A stretch of DNA of 64,000 bases, from the NCBI GenBank assembly GCA_022822855.1, contig JAJDYG010000006.1, positions 1 through 64,000 of the forward strand. The letters are read 5' to 3'. This document shows positions 55,791 to 63,517 of this stretch, in pieces (positions within the stretch are counted from its first letter, which is position 1; each line of letters begins with the position of its first letter). The notes under the pieces were generated by a model. The model searched no databases. It saw only the letters and a program-made list of their open reading frames with translations, and was not told the origin of the DNA. The translations under genes and the position numbers were made by a program. This stretch comes from Dehalococcoidia bacterium (GTDB lineage Bacteria; Chloroflexota; Dehalococcoidia; Bin125).

Positions 55791-55835
55791 CATTGGGCCG
55801 AGGGACGGGTTCGCGTCCTCGGTGCAGTTCCAATG
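55791..55835 (-). promoter_or_regulatory. Two-tier stem-loop in the trpE leader
   Basis: About 110 bases upstream of trpE, CATTGG (55791-55796) pairs with CCAATG (55830-55835). Inside it CCGAGG (55798-55803) pairs with CCTCGG (55817-55822), continued by GACG/CGTC. The only break is a small asymmetric internal loop. There is no run of Trp codons in a short leader frame, no T tract and no T-box motif. It could be a leader structure acting on the trp operon or a processed end after gmk. Confidence 0.4.
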
Positions 55836-55982
55836 GCCAGATCGCTGATCGGCATGGTCGGCCTCGTGCGGTTCGGTTCCTGCGTGGATGGTACGGGAGA
55901 TGGAGTCGTTGTCAAAGGTTGGAGGCGACAGAGTCTGAGGTGAGGCTGACGATGTCGCCGCGCGCGACGCTCGAGGTCTGGG

Positions 55983-56001
55983 CCCCGTGTCAAGCACGGG
56001 G
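55983..56001. repeat. Inverted copy of hairpin B behind gmk
   Basis: CCCCGTG-TCAAG-CACGGGG on the plus strand, which is hairpin B (loop CTTGA) on the minus strand, flanked by CCGATG and CCCAG exactly as in the array at 1-870. It begins 11 bases after the gmk stop codon and could terminate or stabilise the tyrA-aroA-gmk transcript ahead of the trp operon. Confidence 0.85.
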
Positions 56002-56011
56002 CATCGGATCA

Positions 56012-56617
56012 TCACGGGTCATCCCGCTGGGCGCGTTCCGCTTCAATCGCTTTGACGAGTTGGTGGGCGGCGGCGTGGTGCCCGTCGTCGTTGTTGACGA
56101 TGACGAGGTCGAACCAGTCGGCTTCGGCCATCTCGTCCCGGGCCTCGGCGAGGCGGGCGGCGATTTCGGCCTCGGTTTCGGCGGCGCGGGCGCGCATTCG
56201 GCGTTCGAGGGAGTCGATATCGGGGGCGGTGACGAAGACGAGCAGCGGCGAGGGCAGGTTGGCCTTGAGGGTGCGTGCGCCCTCGACATCGGTGCGCAGG
56301 ATTGGGGTCCGGCCCTGGCTGAGCAAGTCCTCGACGGCGGCCCTTGGCACACCGCTGCGGTGGCCGTAGATGTTGACGTGTTCGAGGAAGGCGTCCTCGG
56401 CGATCCAACGCTCGAACTCGTCGTCGCTGAGGAAGACGTGGTGGACGCCCTCGATCTCTCCGGGCCGCGGCGCTCGGGTCTTGGCGGTGGCGACTTTCGA
56501 GAGCGAGGGGTCGAGGGCGAGGGCTTCCTCGATCACCGTGTCCTTGCCCGCGCCGGAGGGTCCGGAGATCACGACCACGAGCGGAGCGGGGTCGGACCGT
56601 GAGCCAGTTTGGGACAT
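56012..56617 (-). CDS. gmk: Guanylate kinase
   Basis: Converts GMP to GDP. The 201-residue protein has the P-loop VISGPSGAGKDTVIEE, the GMP-binding TRAPRPGEIEGVHHVFLSDD, EFERWIAEDAFLEHVNIYG, and LRTDVEGARTLKAN. The ATG at 56617 lies one base after the aroA stop; a longer upstream frame is within aroA. gmk is normally near rpoZ or coaBC, so its place between aroA and trpE is unusual. Confidence 0.93.
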   Translation of the reverse strand: MSQTGSRSDPAPLVVVISGPSGAGKDTVIEEALALDPSLSKVATAKTRAPRPGEIEGVHHVFLSDDEFERWIAEDAFLEHVNIYGHRSGVPRAAVEDLLSQGRTPILRTDVEGARTLKANLPSPLLVFVTAPDIDSLERRMRARAAETEAEIAARLAEARDEMAEADWFDLVIVNNDDGHHAAAHQLVKAIEAERAQRDDP

Positions 56618-56618
56618 A

Positions 56619-57920
56619 TCAGGTCGGGACACGGCGCAACTGGTTGAGGTCGCTCCAGAATGTGGGATAGGAGATGTCGACGGCGGAGGCGCCGCGAATG
56701 GTGGTCGGCCCGGACTCGGTGTCCGAAGCGAGGGCGGCGACGGCGGCGGCCATGGCGAGGCGATGGTCGCCGTGGGAATCGACTGTCGCGCCACGCGGGT
56801 TTCCGCCGACGATGCGCATGCCGTCGCGCCAGTCCTCGACCTCTACGCCCATGGCGGTGAGCATGGCCGAGGTCGTCGCGATCCGGTCTGACTCCTTGAC
56901 GCGCAGCTCTTCGGCATCGTGAATCTCGGTGACGCCTTCGGCGAAGGCGGCGGCGACGGCGAGCGCGGGCAGCTCGTCCAACGAGGTCACGATCAGATCG
57001 CCGTCGATCCGAGTTCCGTAGAGCGTGGAACTTCGCACGGTGACGTCGGCGACGGGCTCGCCGGAGACGTCGCGGCGATTGGTGATCTCGACGGCGGCGC
57101 CCATCGATTTGAGCACATCGACGACGCCGCTGCGCCGGGGATTGAGGCCGACGCCGGGCAGGGTGACTTCGGAGTCGGGAATCAGGGTGGCCGCGATCAT
57201 CCAGAATGCGGCTGCGCTAATGTCAGCGGGCACCTGAACGTCGGAGGTTTGCAGTTCCGCTCCGGGGACGACGCGGATGGTCTCGCCATCGACATCGATG
57301 TCCGCTCCCATGGCGGTGAGCATGCGCTCGGTGTGATCGCGAGATGGTCCGGGTTCGACGATCCGGCTCGGCCGGTCGGCGCGCAGCGCGGCGAAGACGA
57401 TGCAGCTCTTGACCTGTGCGCTGGCGACGCCGATGTCGCCGTCGAATCCGCGCAGCGCCCGATCGGAGCCGTCGATCCAGAAGGGCGCGGTTCGGTCTTG
57501 GGAGACGGAAGCTCCCATCTGGCCGAGCGGATCGAGGACGCGACGCATGGGGCGCTGGCGCAGCGACTCGTCGCCGTCGAACCTGCTGCGGAAGGGCAGG
57601 CCTGCGGCGACCCCGCTGAGCAGCCGGATCGAGGTTCCGCTGTTGCCGCAATCGAGCAGGCCGGCAGCCACGTGAAAGGCATCCTGGCCCGGGCTTCGGA
57701 CGACGACGCGGTCATCGTTCTGCTCGAACTCGACGCCCCACTGGCGGAGACAGGCCATGGTTGAGCGGCAGTCGGCGCTGTCGAGCAGGCCGGTGATTTC
57801 GGCCTCGCCCCTGGCGAGGGCGTTGCAGATCAGGGCTCGGTGGGAAATGGACTTGTCGCCGGGGACGAGCAACTCGCCTCGCAGCGGGCCGCTCGGCTCG
57901 ACGATCATGCGGTCGCTCAT
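56619..57920 (-). CDS. aroA: 3-phosphoshikimate 1-carboxyvinyltransferase (EPSP synthase)
   Basis: The sixth step of the shikimate pathway, joining shikimate 3-phosphate and phosphoenolpyruvate. The 433-residue protein has LVPGDKSISHRALICNAL, LDCGNSGTSIRLLSGVAAG, VPADISAAAFWMIAATLI, ELRVKESDRIATTSAML and DSHGDHRLAMAAAVAAL. The loop GNSGTSIRL has the usual residues of the glyphosate-sensitive class I or class II border; sensitivity cannot be judged. It follows tyrA after 15 bp. Confidence 0.96.
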   Translation of the reverse strand: MSDRMIVEPSGPLRGELLVPGDKSISHRALICNALARGEAEITGLLDSADCRSTMACLRQWGVEFEQNDDRVVVRSPGQDAFHVAAGLLDCGNSGTSIRLLSGVAAGLPFRSRFDGDESLRQRPMRRVLDPLGQMGASVSQDRTAPFWIDGSDRALRGFDGDIGVASAQVKSCIVFAALRADRPSRIVEPGPSRDHTERMLTAMGADIDVDGETIRVVPGAELQTSDVQVPADISAAAFWMIAATLIPDSEVTLPGVGLNPRRSGVVDVLKSMGAAVEITNRRDVSGEPVADVTVRSSTLYGTRIDGDLIVTSLDELPALAVAAAFAEGVTEIHDAEELRVKESDRIATTSAMLTAMGVEVEDWRDGMRIVGGNPRGATVDSHGDHRLAMAAAVAALASDTESGPTTIRGASAVDISYPTFWSDLNQLRRVPT

Positions 57921-57935
57921 CGTCTCGGGATCTCC

Positions 57936-58964
57936 TTAGCCGCGTCCCCAGCGGCGACCGCGCGATGCGCGTTGCTTCTCCTGCTCCTCGCTCCGCTTGG
58001 TCATCTTGCGGACGCGGTCGTAGAGGCGCGGGCTGATCAGGAGGGCGGCCATCTGCGAGGTGGCGTCGGGGATGTCGGGCTGCGCGCCAGCGTCGGGGTC
58101 CATGTCGTCGCCGCCGAGGAACTTGGCGTGGTTGATCTGCGCGGCCGAGTACTCGCGGAACACGTCTTCCTCTTCCTCGTCGAGGAGGTTTCGGACGCGG
58201 TTCAGCTCGAGGACGAAGCGGTCGATCCAGTGCTGGACCTGCTCCTTGTTGGTCACGGCGATCTCGGTGGTGGTGCTGGGATCGCCGGAGTTGTAGGCGG
58301 TCATCGAGCGGAAGGTCTCACCGGCGGCGCGGCCGAAGTCGGGCCAGCCGTCGGAGGAACGCAGCATGGTGAACAGGGCGGAGGACACGACCAGCGGCAG
58401 GTGGGAGACGCCGGCGAGGACGTAGTCGTGCTCTTCGGCGCTGAGGAAATGGGGCGATGCGCCGAGTTCGCGGACCATGCCGAGGACCGACTTGACCGCG
58501 CTGTCGGAGGCCGAGGCCGAGGGGCTGAGGAACCAGCGCTTGCCGCGGAAGAGGTCGGCGCTGGCGTTGTCGATGCCGAAGGCGGAGGCGTCGCCGGCCA
58601 TTGGGTGTCCACCGATGAAGGAGACGCCGTTGGGCAGGTGCTTGCCGGCCCAGTCTTCGATCTTGACCTTGGAGGCGGCGGTGTCGGTCACCGCGGCTCC
58701 GCGGCCGAGCGCGGGGGCGATCTCTTCCAGCAGTTCGGAGGTCGCGGCGGGCGGGGTCGCGAGGATGACGAGTCCTGCGCCATCGACCGCTTCGCGGGGA
58801 TTGCCGACGATCTGGTCGACGGCGTCCTGCTTGTCGGCGGCGCGGCGGGCGGCTCGCCAGTCGTCGAAGCCGACGACTTCGGTGTCGCGCAGCTTGGCCG
58901 CGCGCAACCCCATGCCGATCGAGCCACCGATGTAGCCCAGACCAATAATCGCAATGCGCGCCAC
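57936..58964 (-). CDS. tyrA: Prephenate dehydrogenase
   Basis: TyrA oxidises prephenate to 4-hydroxyphenylpyruvate on the way to tyrosine. The 342-residue protein has the Rossmann start RIAIIGLGYIGGSIGMGL, LVILATPPAATSELLEEI, SFIGGHPMAGDASAFGID and VLAGVSHLPLVVSSALF (catalytic and substrate His). The second GTG, at 58964, has GGAGG five bases upstream and is preferred to the GTG two codons before. The C-terminal tail is basic (RVRKMTKRSEEQEKQRASRG). No ACT domain is present. It heads tyrA-aroA-gmk. Confidence 0.93.
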   Translation of the reverse strand: MARIAIIGLGYIGGSIGMGLRAAKLRDTEVVGFDDWRAARRAADKQDAVDQIVGNPREAVDGAGLVILATPPAATSELLEEIAPALGRGAAVTDTAASKVKIEDWAGKHLPNGVSFIGGHPMAGDASAFGIDNASADLFRGKRWFLSPSASASDSAVKSVLGMVRELGASPHFLSAEEHDYVLAGVSHLPLVVSSALFTMLRSSDGWPDFGRAAGETFRSMTAYNSGDPSTTTEIAVTNKEQVQHWIDRFVLELNRVRNLLDEEEEDVFREYSAAQINHAKFLGGDDMDPDAGAQPDIPDATSQMAALLISPRLYDRVRKMTKRSEEQEKQRASRGRRWGRG

Positions 58965-59099
58965 GCACACCTCCTGTCCGTCCGTCTGTCGATGCGCCTC
59001 GTGCAACCGCCGGCCGGCACACGCAGGGGCGGCGGGCTGAGGCGCGGATCCGACTGCAGTTGTCGCCCACAGTATCGCAGCGCGGAGGCTGGAGGGTCC

Positions 59100-60560
59100 G
59101 TGATAGAGTCGGAACGCGCCTCGGGCGGGGCCGATGGGCTGATGTTGAGAGTGGACGGGTCCAGGTTCAAGCGAGGCCGCCGGCGGCGGTTGCTGCTCTG
59201 GTTGGCGCTCGGGCTGGTGGTGTTGATTGCGGCGTTGCTCGGGGTGTTGGCGCCTCGAGGGGCGACGACGATCGAGATCTGGAGCGGGGCGGAGGCGGCT
59301 CCGACGAGTTGTCGGTACAGCGGCGGCGGTCCTCCGTTCACGGTGGAGTCGTTTGAAGCGGCCGAGTCGCGGCAGCTGTATCTGAACACGCTGCGGTTGG
59401 CGGCGTCGAACGAGCTCTTCCCAAGTGACGAGGACTTCCGGTTGCCGACGCTGTCGGTTGGGGTTGATCGGGTCGAGGTTCCCTCGCAGGCGATTCCTCT
59501 GCAGGTTCTTTATGCGATCGCCTGGGAGGAGAGCAAGATCGCGCAGGCGGCGTACGAGGTGGATTGGGGCACGCTGGGTCCGGTGAAGCTGTCGTTCGAC
59601 TGCGGGTACGGAATCATGCAGATCACGAGCAGCGTCAACAACGACGGCGGGCTGCCTTCGCGGTATGAGGCGTTGGTGACGACCCACTTTGCTTACAACA
59701 TTGCGGCCGGCGCGCGGATCCTGGCGGAGAAGTGGAACGAGTCCTTCTATCCGATCGTCGGCGCGCATGATCCGAGGTACGTCGAATCGTGGTACTACGC
59801 GCTGTGGGCGTACAACGGCTGGGCAGGGATTAACCATCCCGAGGATCCGAGGAAGCATCCGGGGCGCGGGATCTACGGCTGCGACGGCGAGCGGCGGGAG
59901 CAGTTCACGTACCAGGAACGAGTGCTGGGCTGCGTGATCAATCCGCCGATGGTGCAGGGGCGGCGGCTGTGGGAGCCGTTGGCGATCTCGCTGCCGAACC
60001 TGGCCGAACTGACCCGGGAAGGGATGCCGTTGGACCTGGACGTGTTCTATTCCGGTCTGAATGCGATGTACGTGGAGATCGACGCCTCGGGTCCGTTTGA
60101 AGAGATGAACATGCCGCTGCCGGCGGGGTCGCAGGCGCGACCGGCCGGGAGAGATCCGTCTGCGGCGGCGACGCGGGCGCAGATCCTGGGCCAACCGGCG
60201 GCGCGTCTGGACGAGCGGACCCTGGAGATCACGTCGTCGGAGCTGGCGTCGGGCGATGTGCCGCTGCTGATTCACAATGACGGATCGGGACTGCTGGCCT
60301 GGCGGGTGGTCGATGCACCGAGCTGGCTGGAAACGAACGTGAGCGCCGGGGTGGCGCTGGGGAATGGGTATGGCTACGCGCCGGCGCCGTCGCGGCTGCG
60401 GATCTCGGCGGCGGCTGGGGGGGTGCCGGAGGGGTCGCATCGGGGGCGGATCCGGTTGGAGTTTCACTACCCGGACGGGAGCGCCGAGGTGCGGGAGGTC
60501 GCCATATCATTGGACAAGCGCGGGGCCGCCTTCTACGAGGCCGGGCGCCCGCAGAGCTGA
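59100..60560 (+). CDS. Membrane-anchored lytic transglycosylase-like protein
   Basis: A 486-residue protein with a basic head (RFKRGRRRRLLLW) and one membrane helix (about 32-52). The external SLT-like domain has LYAIAWEESKIAQAA (catalytic Glu), CGYGIMQITS, AYNIAAGARILAEKWNE and WYYALWAYNGW, the pattern of lytic transglycosylases that cut peptidoglycan. The C-terminal 100 residues (LEITSSELASGDVPLLIHND onward) look like a BACON-type beta sandwich. The GTG at 59100 has GGAGGG three to four bases upstream; ATG 59142 is an alternative. Its stop codon ends at the base before tRNA-Arg, with no spacer at all. Confidence 0.82.
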   Translation: MIESERASGGADGLMLRVDGSRFKRGRRRRLLLWLALGLVVLIAALLGVLAPRGATTIEIWSGAEAAPTSCRYSGGGPPFTVESFEAAESRQLYLNTLRLAASNELFPSDEDFRLPTLSVGVDRVEVPSQAIPLQVLYAIAWEESKIAQAAYEVDWGTLGPVKLSFDCGYGIMQITSSVNNDGGLPSRYEALVTTHFAYNIAAGARILAEKWNESFYPIVGAHDPRYVESWYYALWAYNGWAGINHPEDPRKHPGRGIYGCDGERREQFTYQERVLGCVINPPMVQGRRLWEPLAISLPNLAELTREGMPLDLDVFYSGLNAMYVEIDASGPFEEMNMPLPAGSQARPAGRDPSAAATRAQILGQPAARLDERTLEITSSELASGDVPLLIHNDGSGLLAWRVVDAPSWLETNVSAGVALGNGYGYAPAPSRLRISAAAGGVPEGSHRGRIRLEFHYPDGSAEVREVAISLDKRGAAFYEAGRPQS

Positions 60561-60637
60561 CCCCCCGTAGCTCAACCGGACAGAGCGACGGACTTCTAAT
60601 CCGTAGGCTGGAGGTTCGAGTCCTCCCGGGGGGACCA
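60561..60637 (+). tRNA. tRNA-Arg (anticodon TCT), CCA encoded
   Basis: A complete 77-base cloverleaf. Acceptor arms are CCCCCCG and CGGGGGG; the D stem is GCTC/GAGC; the anticodon arm is ACGGA-CTTCTAA-TCCGT with anticodon TCT; the T arm is GGAGG-TTCGAGT-CCTCC; the discriminator is A and CCA is encoded. It directly abuts the transglycosylase stop codon and must be cut from a joint transcript or read from a promoter inside that gene. Confidence 0.97.
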
Positions 60638-60662
60638 GGTCATTTCCGTCGCCAACGGGTTG

Positions 60663-61541
60663 TTACTTGCCGGGGAGCGCGGCCAGCTTCTCCAGCGCCC
60701 TGACCTGGCCGAGTTGGTCGTTGTTTCTGTCGGCGGCATCGAACTGTCGGGTGAGGCGCAGGACCTCGGCTTCGATGTCGGGCGGGAGGCCCCCTCTGTC
60801 ACTCCGTGACATCTCCCCCAGAGGGGGAGAGTTGGAAGGTTGCCGTGACCTCACCGCATCGAATGCGGGGCGGGCTTCCCCCGGAGGGGGAGAGTTGGAA
60901 TGTTGGGGATGGCAGTGTTTGCGCTTTTGGCCGCTTCCGCAGGGGCAGGGTCTGTTGCGTCCGGTGTTGCGGGGCAGGTTGGCTGTGTCGTCTTTCAGGT
61001 TTTCGGGGAAACTTTTTTCTGGGGCCTCCGACGGGCTGACCTCCTGTGTTTTCTGCGGGATCGCGGCCTTTGGGCTTTCAGGTTTTTTCAGGTTTTTCCG
61101 GGTTTCCACGGGGTCGGCGAGTTCGTGGTCCGGGTAGTCGGCGAGTTCGATCTCGATGACCTCGCCGCTGCCGGGGCGGGCGTCGGGCGGGAGTTCGCGG
61201 AGGAGCAGGCGGAGTTCGCGATTGGCGGCGTTGAGGCTCTGGGCGTTGAGGGCCTGGATGCGAATGAACTCGTCAATGGTGATTCTGGATTCCGGGCCAG
61301 GTGGTTTCCAGTTGATGAGCTGGCCGATGCGGCGGTTGACGCGGGTGATCTGTTGGAGGAGCAGGTCGTGCCGGGTGGCGCGGGCGAAGTCGTCCCAGTT
61401 GGTCTCGAGCAGGCGCAGGTCGTCGTGGACGGTGGCGACGGAGACCTTGAGCTTGTCGGCGATGTACTCGAGGGTGTGTCCGTTCTGTCGGAGTTGGTGC
61501 TCGCGCTGCATGCGCCGGCGTCGCCTGGGTGAGATGTTCAT
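60663..61541 (-). CDS. Helix-turn-helix protein with SEC-C motif and repeat-encoded insert
   Basis: A 292-residue paralogue of the protein at 976-1662. Residues 1-55 hold the Arg-rich start and HTH (LEYIADKLKVSVATVHDDL), residues 55-125 a helical part. A linker rich in Lys, Pro and Glu is followed by a SEC-C zinc motif, NRPCPCGSGQKRKHCH. Directly after it come two repeat-derived segments (SNSPPPGEARPAFDAV and SNSPPLGEMSRSDRGG), then a conserved-looking helical tail (EAEVLRLTRQFDAADRNNDQ). AGGAG lies about eight bases before the ATG. It sits 25 bp from the tRNA-Arg 3' end, on the opposite strand. A terminase small-subunit-like or regulatory role is possible; none is shown. Confidence 0.6.
   Translation of the reverse strand: MNISPRRRRRMQREHQLRQNGHTLEYIADKLKVSVATVHDDLRLLETNWDDFARATRHDLLLQQITRVNRRIGQLINWKPPGPESRITIDEFIRIQALNAQSLNAANRELRLLLRELPPDARPGSGEVIEIELADYPDHELADPVETRKNLKKPESPKAAIPQKTQEVSPSEAPEKSFPENLKDDTANLPRNTGRNRPCPCGSGQKRKHCHPQHSNSPPPGEARPAFDAVRSRQPSNSPPLGEMSRSDRGGLPPDIEAEVLRLTRQFDAADRNNDQLGQVRALEKLAALPGK
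60789..60900. repeat. Two palindromic repeats read in frame in the HTH/SEC-C gene
   Basis: CTCCCCC-AGA-GGGGGAG-type palindrome near 60811-60830, preceded by CCCCCTCTGTCACTCCGTGAC, and a second unit, TTCCCCC-GGA-GGGGGAGAGTTGGAA, near 60878-60900. Both carry the tail GAGTTGGAA. They belong to the same broad type as the insert in the tRNA nucleotidyltransferase gene (9975-10036). Both units stay in frame and lie between the SEC-C motif and the C-terminal helix. Confidence 0.75.
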
Positions 61542-61784
61542 TGTGCCGCACTCCTGTTCTCTGTAGAACGTTAGCGCGGTTTGGAGGCGGTTGGTGTGTC
61601 GAGGTTTGCGGAGTGGGCAAGAGAGACCAACACGTTTCCATGAAACAAGCAGGCCGACGATGCCACCTTCAGCGCTCCGGCCTAGGCATCGAAGATCAAG
61701 ACACGGCTCTGCTCAGCCGCACCTGGCAAAAGCCAGCTCCATCACCGCGTCCAAAAGGGGAGCGCTCTCTCCGCCTGATCCCGT

Positions 61785-63263
61785 CTACTCATTCCCCAAC
61801 GCCCCGTTTTCTTCTGGCAGCACATACTCGCACTGTGCTTCCTGCACTTCATCACCGGTAACTAATGGGTTGTCCCAATCCCACTCCTTGTTCTTGAATT
61901 TTGGACCCCTCGGCCCTATCAGGCCCAGCCCCAGATCCCGCTTCCAGTCGCCCCAGCGCCCCGGCCAATCAAGCCACAGTTGATTTTCCATTAGCCGAAG
62001 TTCGTATGTCTCCCGACTCTCGTTGGTACTCCTTTCGACATCCTCAAATTCCCATTCATTACCATTTCCTTCCGCATCATCATCAGGCTTACCTTCTCGA
62101 TCCTTTACTCCAGGGTTCAAATAAGAGGCGTGGCTGTGTCTCGCCACGTAAACGACAGGGCGCTCGCTCTTACCCAACGAACAGTCCGACCATCTAGTCA
62201 CCGTGCCATGAGCAGCGTAATCGAGCCACAAAGGACTAATAGCATCAATGAGAACCATTGCATCGCGGCCCCTAAAGATAAGCTGAATTCCCTCCCAATC
62301 TCCTTCATGCTTGTTTGCAGCCGAATTGTACACGTAGAACATCCAGTATTGGATAGCAGTCAGTTCTCCTTCTTCGCTGTGCTCGACTGGAACAACCCGG
62401 GCATAGACCACTTTCTTGTATCTGGCTTGTGCACCTTGCTGATCTTCCGTCTCTACCCACCAAGCGTCATGATCACCATTATCTATGTTTAGCTCCAGAT
62501 AGGTCTGGTTCATAACGGAATCTCCATACTCTAAAGAAAGATTGCGCAACGTTTCTGGCTTGACAGGCTTTTCGGCAAGCACGTCATCCGACTCAAAGGC
62601 GATTATGCCCCATTCAGTCTTTCGGTACTTCAAGTCGGCATTCTCCAGCATTGCCTCCACTTCGACAGGGAAGTACTTCTCGCCGTCGTTGAATTTCAGC
62701 GTCGGCGCGTAACGCTCGGCGATGGCGACGGCGGTTCTTTGGATGCGAATAAAGAAGCTGCCGACTAACTGAATGGGCCCCGCGGCAGAGCCGGGGCCGT
62801 CCGCGTCGTACATCACAACGACAGCGACGGCTGGCTGGCTCCCGTCATCAACTGTCGGCACGAACAGATCGACGAACTGAGGAGTCTGACGTCCATTGGA
62901 GTAGACCGGTCTTCGGCCCTCGCTGAAGGTCTCTGTTCTGCTCAGAATGTCGCGTTCTACCAGCAGTTTGACGCGGACCAGGTATGCCGTTGCTTCGGTG
63001 TTCACATCCGGCACGTCCGTCAAGCCGACGCGTACCCGCAGGGTGGTGCCCGGTGTCAGAACTGTGGACGGCGGCAGGTCATTGCCGTCTGTGTCTACGA
63101 ACGCGAGGATTGCCTGTGGCAATGCGGGATCAGGTGCTGAATCGCTCCCATCACCTGCCTCAACCGAACGGGGATTCAGCGCGATCCATGTCGCCACTGC
63201 GAGGACGGCGACCAAGAAGGTCAGCGAGAGTCTTCTAGTTCCCCCCTTTGTCCGTTCTGGCAT
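61785..63263 (-). CDS. Secreted Vps62/DUF946-like protein
   Basis: A 492-residue exported protein. The signal peptide follows MPERTKGGTRRLSLTFLVAV and ends near ALNPRSVEAG. Residues 40-165 are a beta-rich domain. The second half has the Vps62-like pattern: RYAPTLKFNDGEKYFPVEVE, YWMFYVYNSAANKHEGDWEG and PVVYVARHSHASYLNPG. Eukaryotic relatives are named after vacuolar sorting, but the bacterial role is unknown. Start 63263 is used; an ATG nine codons upstream (63290) is possible. The DNA is more AT-rich than neighbouring genes in the 62.0-62.7 kb part. Confidence 0.72.
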   Translation of the reverse strand: MPERTKGGTRRLSLTFLVAVLAVATWIALNPRSVEAGDGSDSAPDPALPQAILAFVDTDGNDLPPSTVLTPGTTLRVRVGLTDVPDVNTEATAYLVRVKLLVERDILSRTETFSEGRRPVYSNGRQTPQFVDLFVPTVDDGSQPAVAVVVMYDADGPGSAAGPIQLVGSFFIRIQRTAVAIAERYAPTLKFNDGEKYFPVEVEAMLENADLKYRKTEWGIIAFESDDVLAEKPVKPETLRNLSLEYGDSVMNQTYLELNIDNGDHDAWWVETEDQQGAQARYKKVVYARVVPVEHSEEGELTAIQYWMFYVYNSAANKHEGDWEGIQLIFRGRDAMVLIDAISPLWLDYAAHGTVTRWSDCSLGKSERPVVYVARHSHASYLNPGVKDREGKPDDDAEGNGNEWEFEDVERSTNESRETYELRLMENQLWLDWPGRWGDWKRDLGLGLIGPRGPKFKNKEWDWDNPLVTGDEVQEAQCEYVLPEENGALGNE

Positions 63264-63435
63264 TGCGTTCACTCCTGTGCCTGCTTCCATACGGCAACTG
63301 AAGGTAACGGGGTGCGATCCACGAATATTGATCTCCGCCAAAGGGCTGGACAAGGAGCAAGAGCTCGAACGAGTCGGAGATTGGGTTGAGTCTCGCCGAG
63401 CTCGTGTATTGGTTGGAGTGCTTTTGGTCTGCTGC

Positions 63436-63472
63436 CGGACCCTCACCCTAACCCTCTCCCAGAGGGAGAGGG
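63436..63472. repeat. Palindromic repeat behind sodN
   Basis: CCCTCACCCTAA followed by a 9-bp palindrome, CCCTCTCCC-AGA-GGGAGAGGG (63452-63472). This is a repeat type seen in many unrelated bacterial genomes. It lies about 45 bp past the sodN stop codon and may serve as its terminator. The rest of the 254-bp gap (63264-63517) shows no gene. Confidence 0.75.
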
Positions 63473-63517
63473 GATCGGAGGCCCGCTGGCTCCAAGGGCG
63501 AGGAGATTGATGAGGGG

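Noticed and set aside
55683..56011. Classical trp attenuator or T-box riboswitch
   Set aside because: No short leader frame with consecutive Trp codons, no T-rich terminator and no T-box consensus are present; only an unassigned stem-loop is supported.
57840..59099. N-terminal extension of the transglycosylase gene through tyrA
   Set aside because: The extension is antisense to a certain tyrA gene. A GTG with a strong Shine-Dalgarno at 59100 precedes a normal membrane anchor.
58965..60467. N-terminal extension of tyrA over the transglycosylase gene
   Set aside because: The Rossmann motif begins right after the GTG at 58964, which has GGAGG; the upstream reading is an Arg/Pro-rich shadow.
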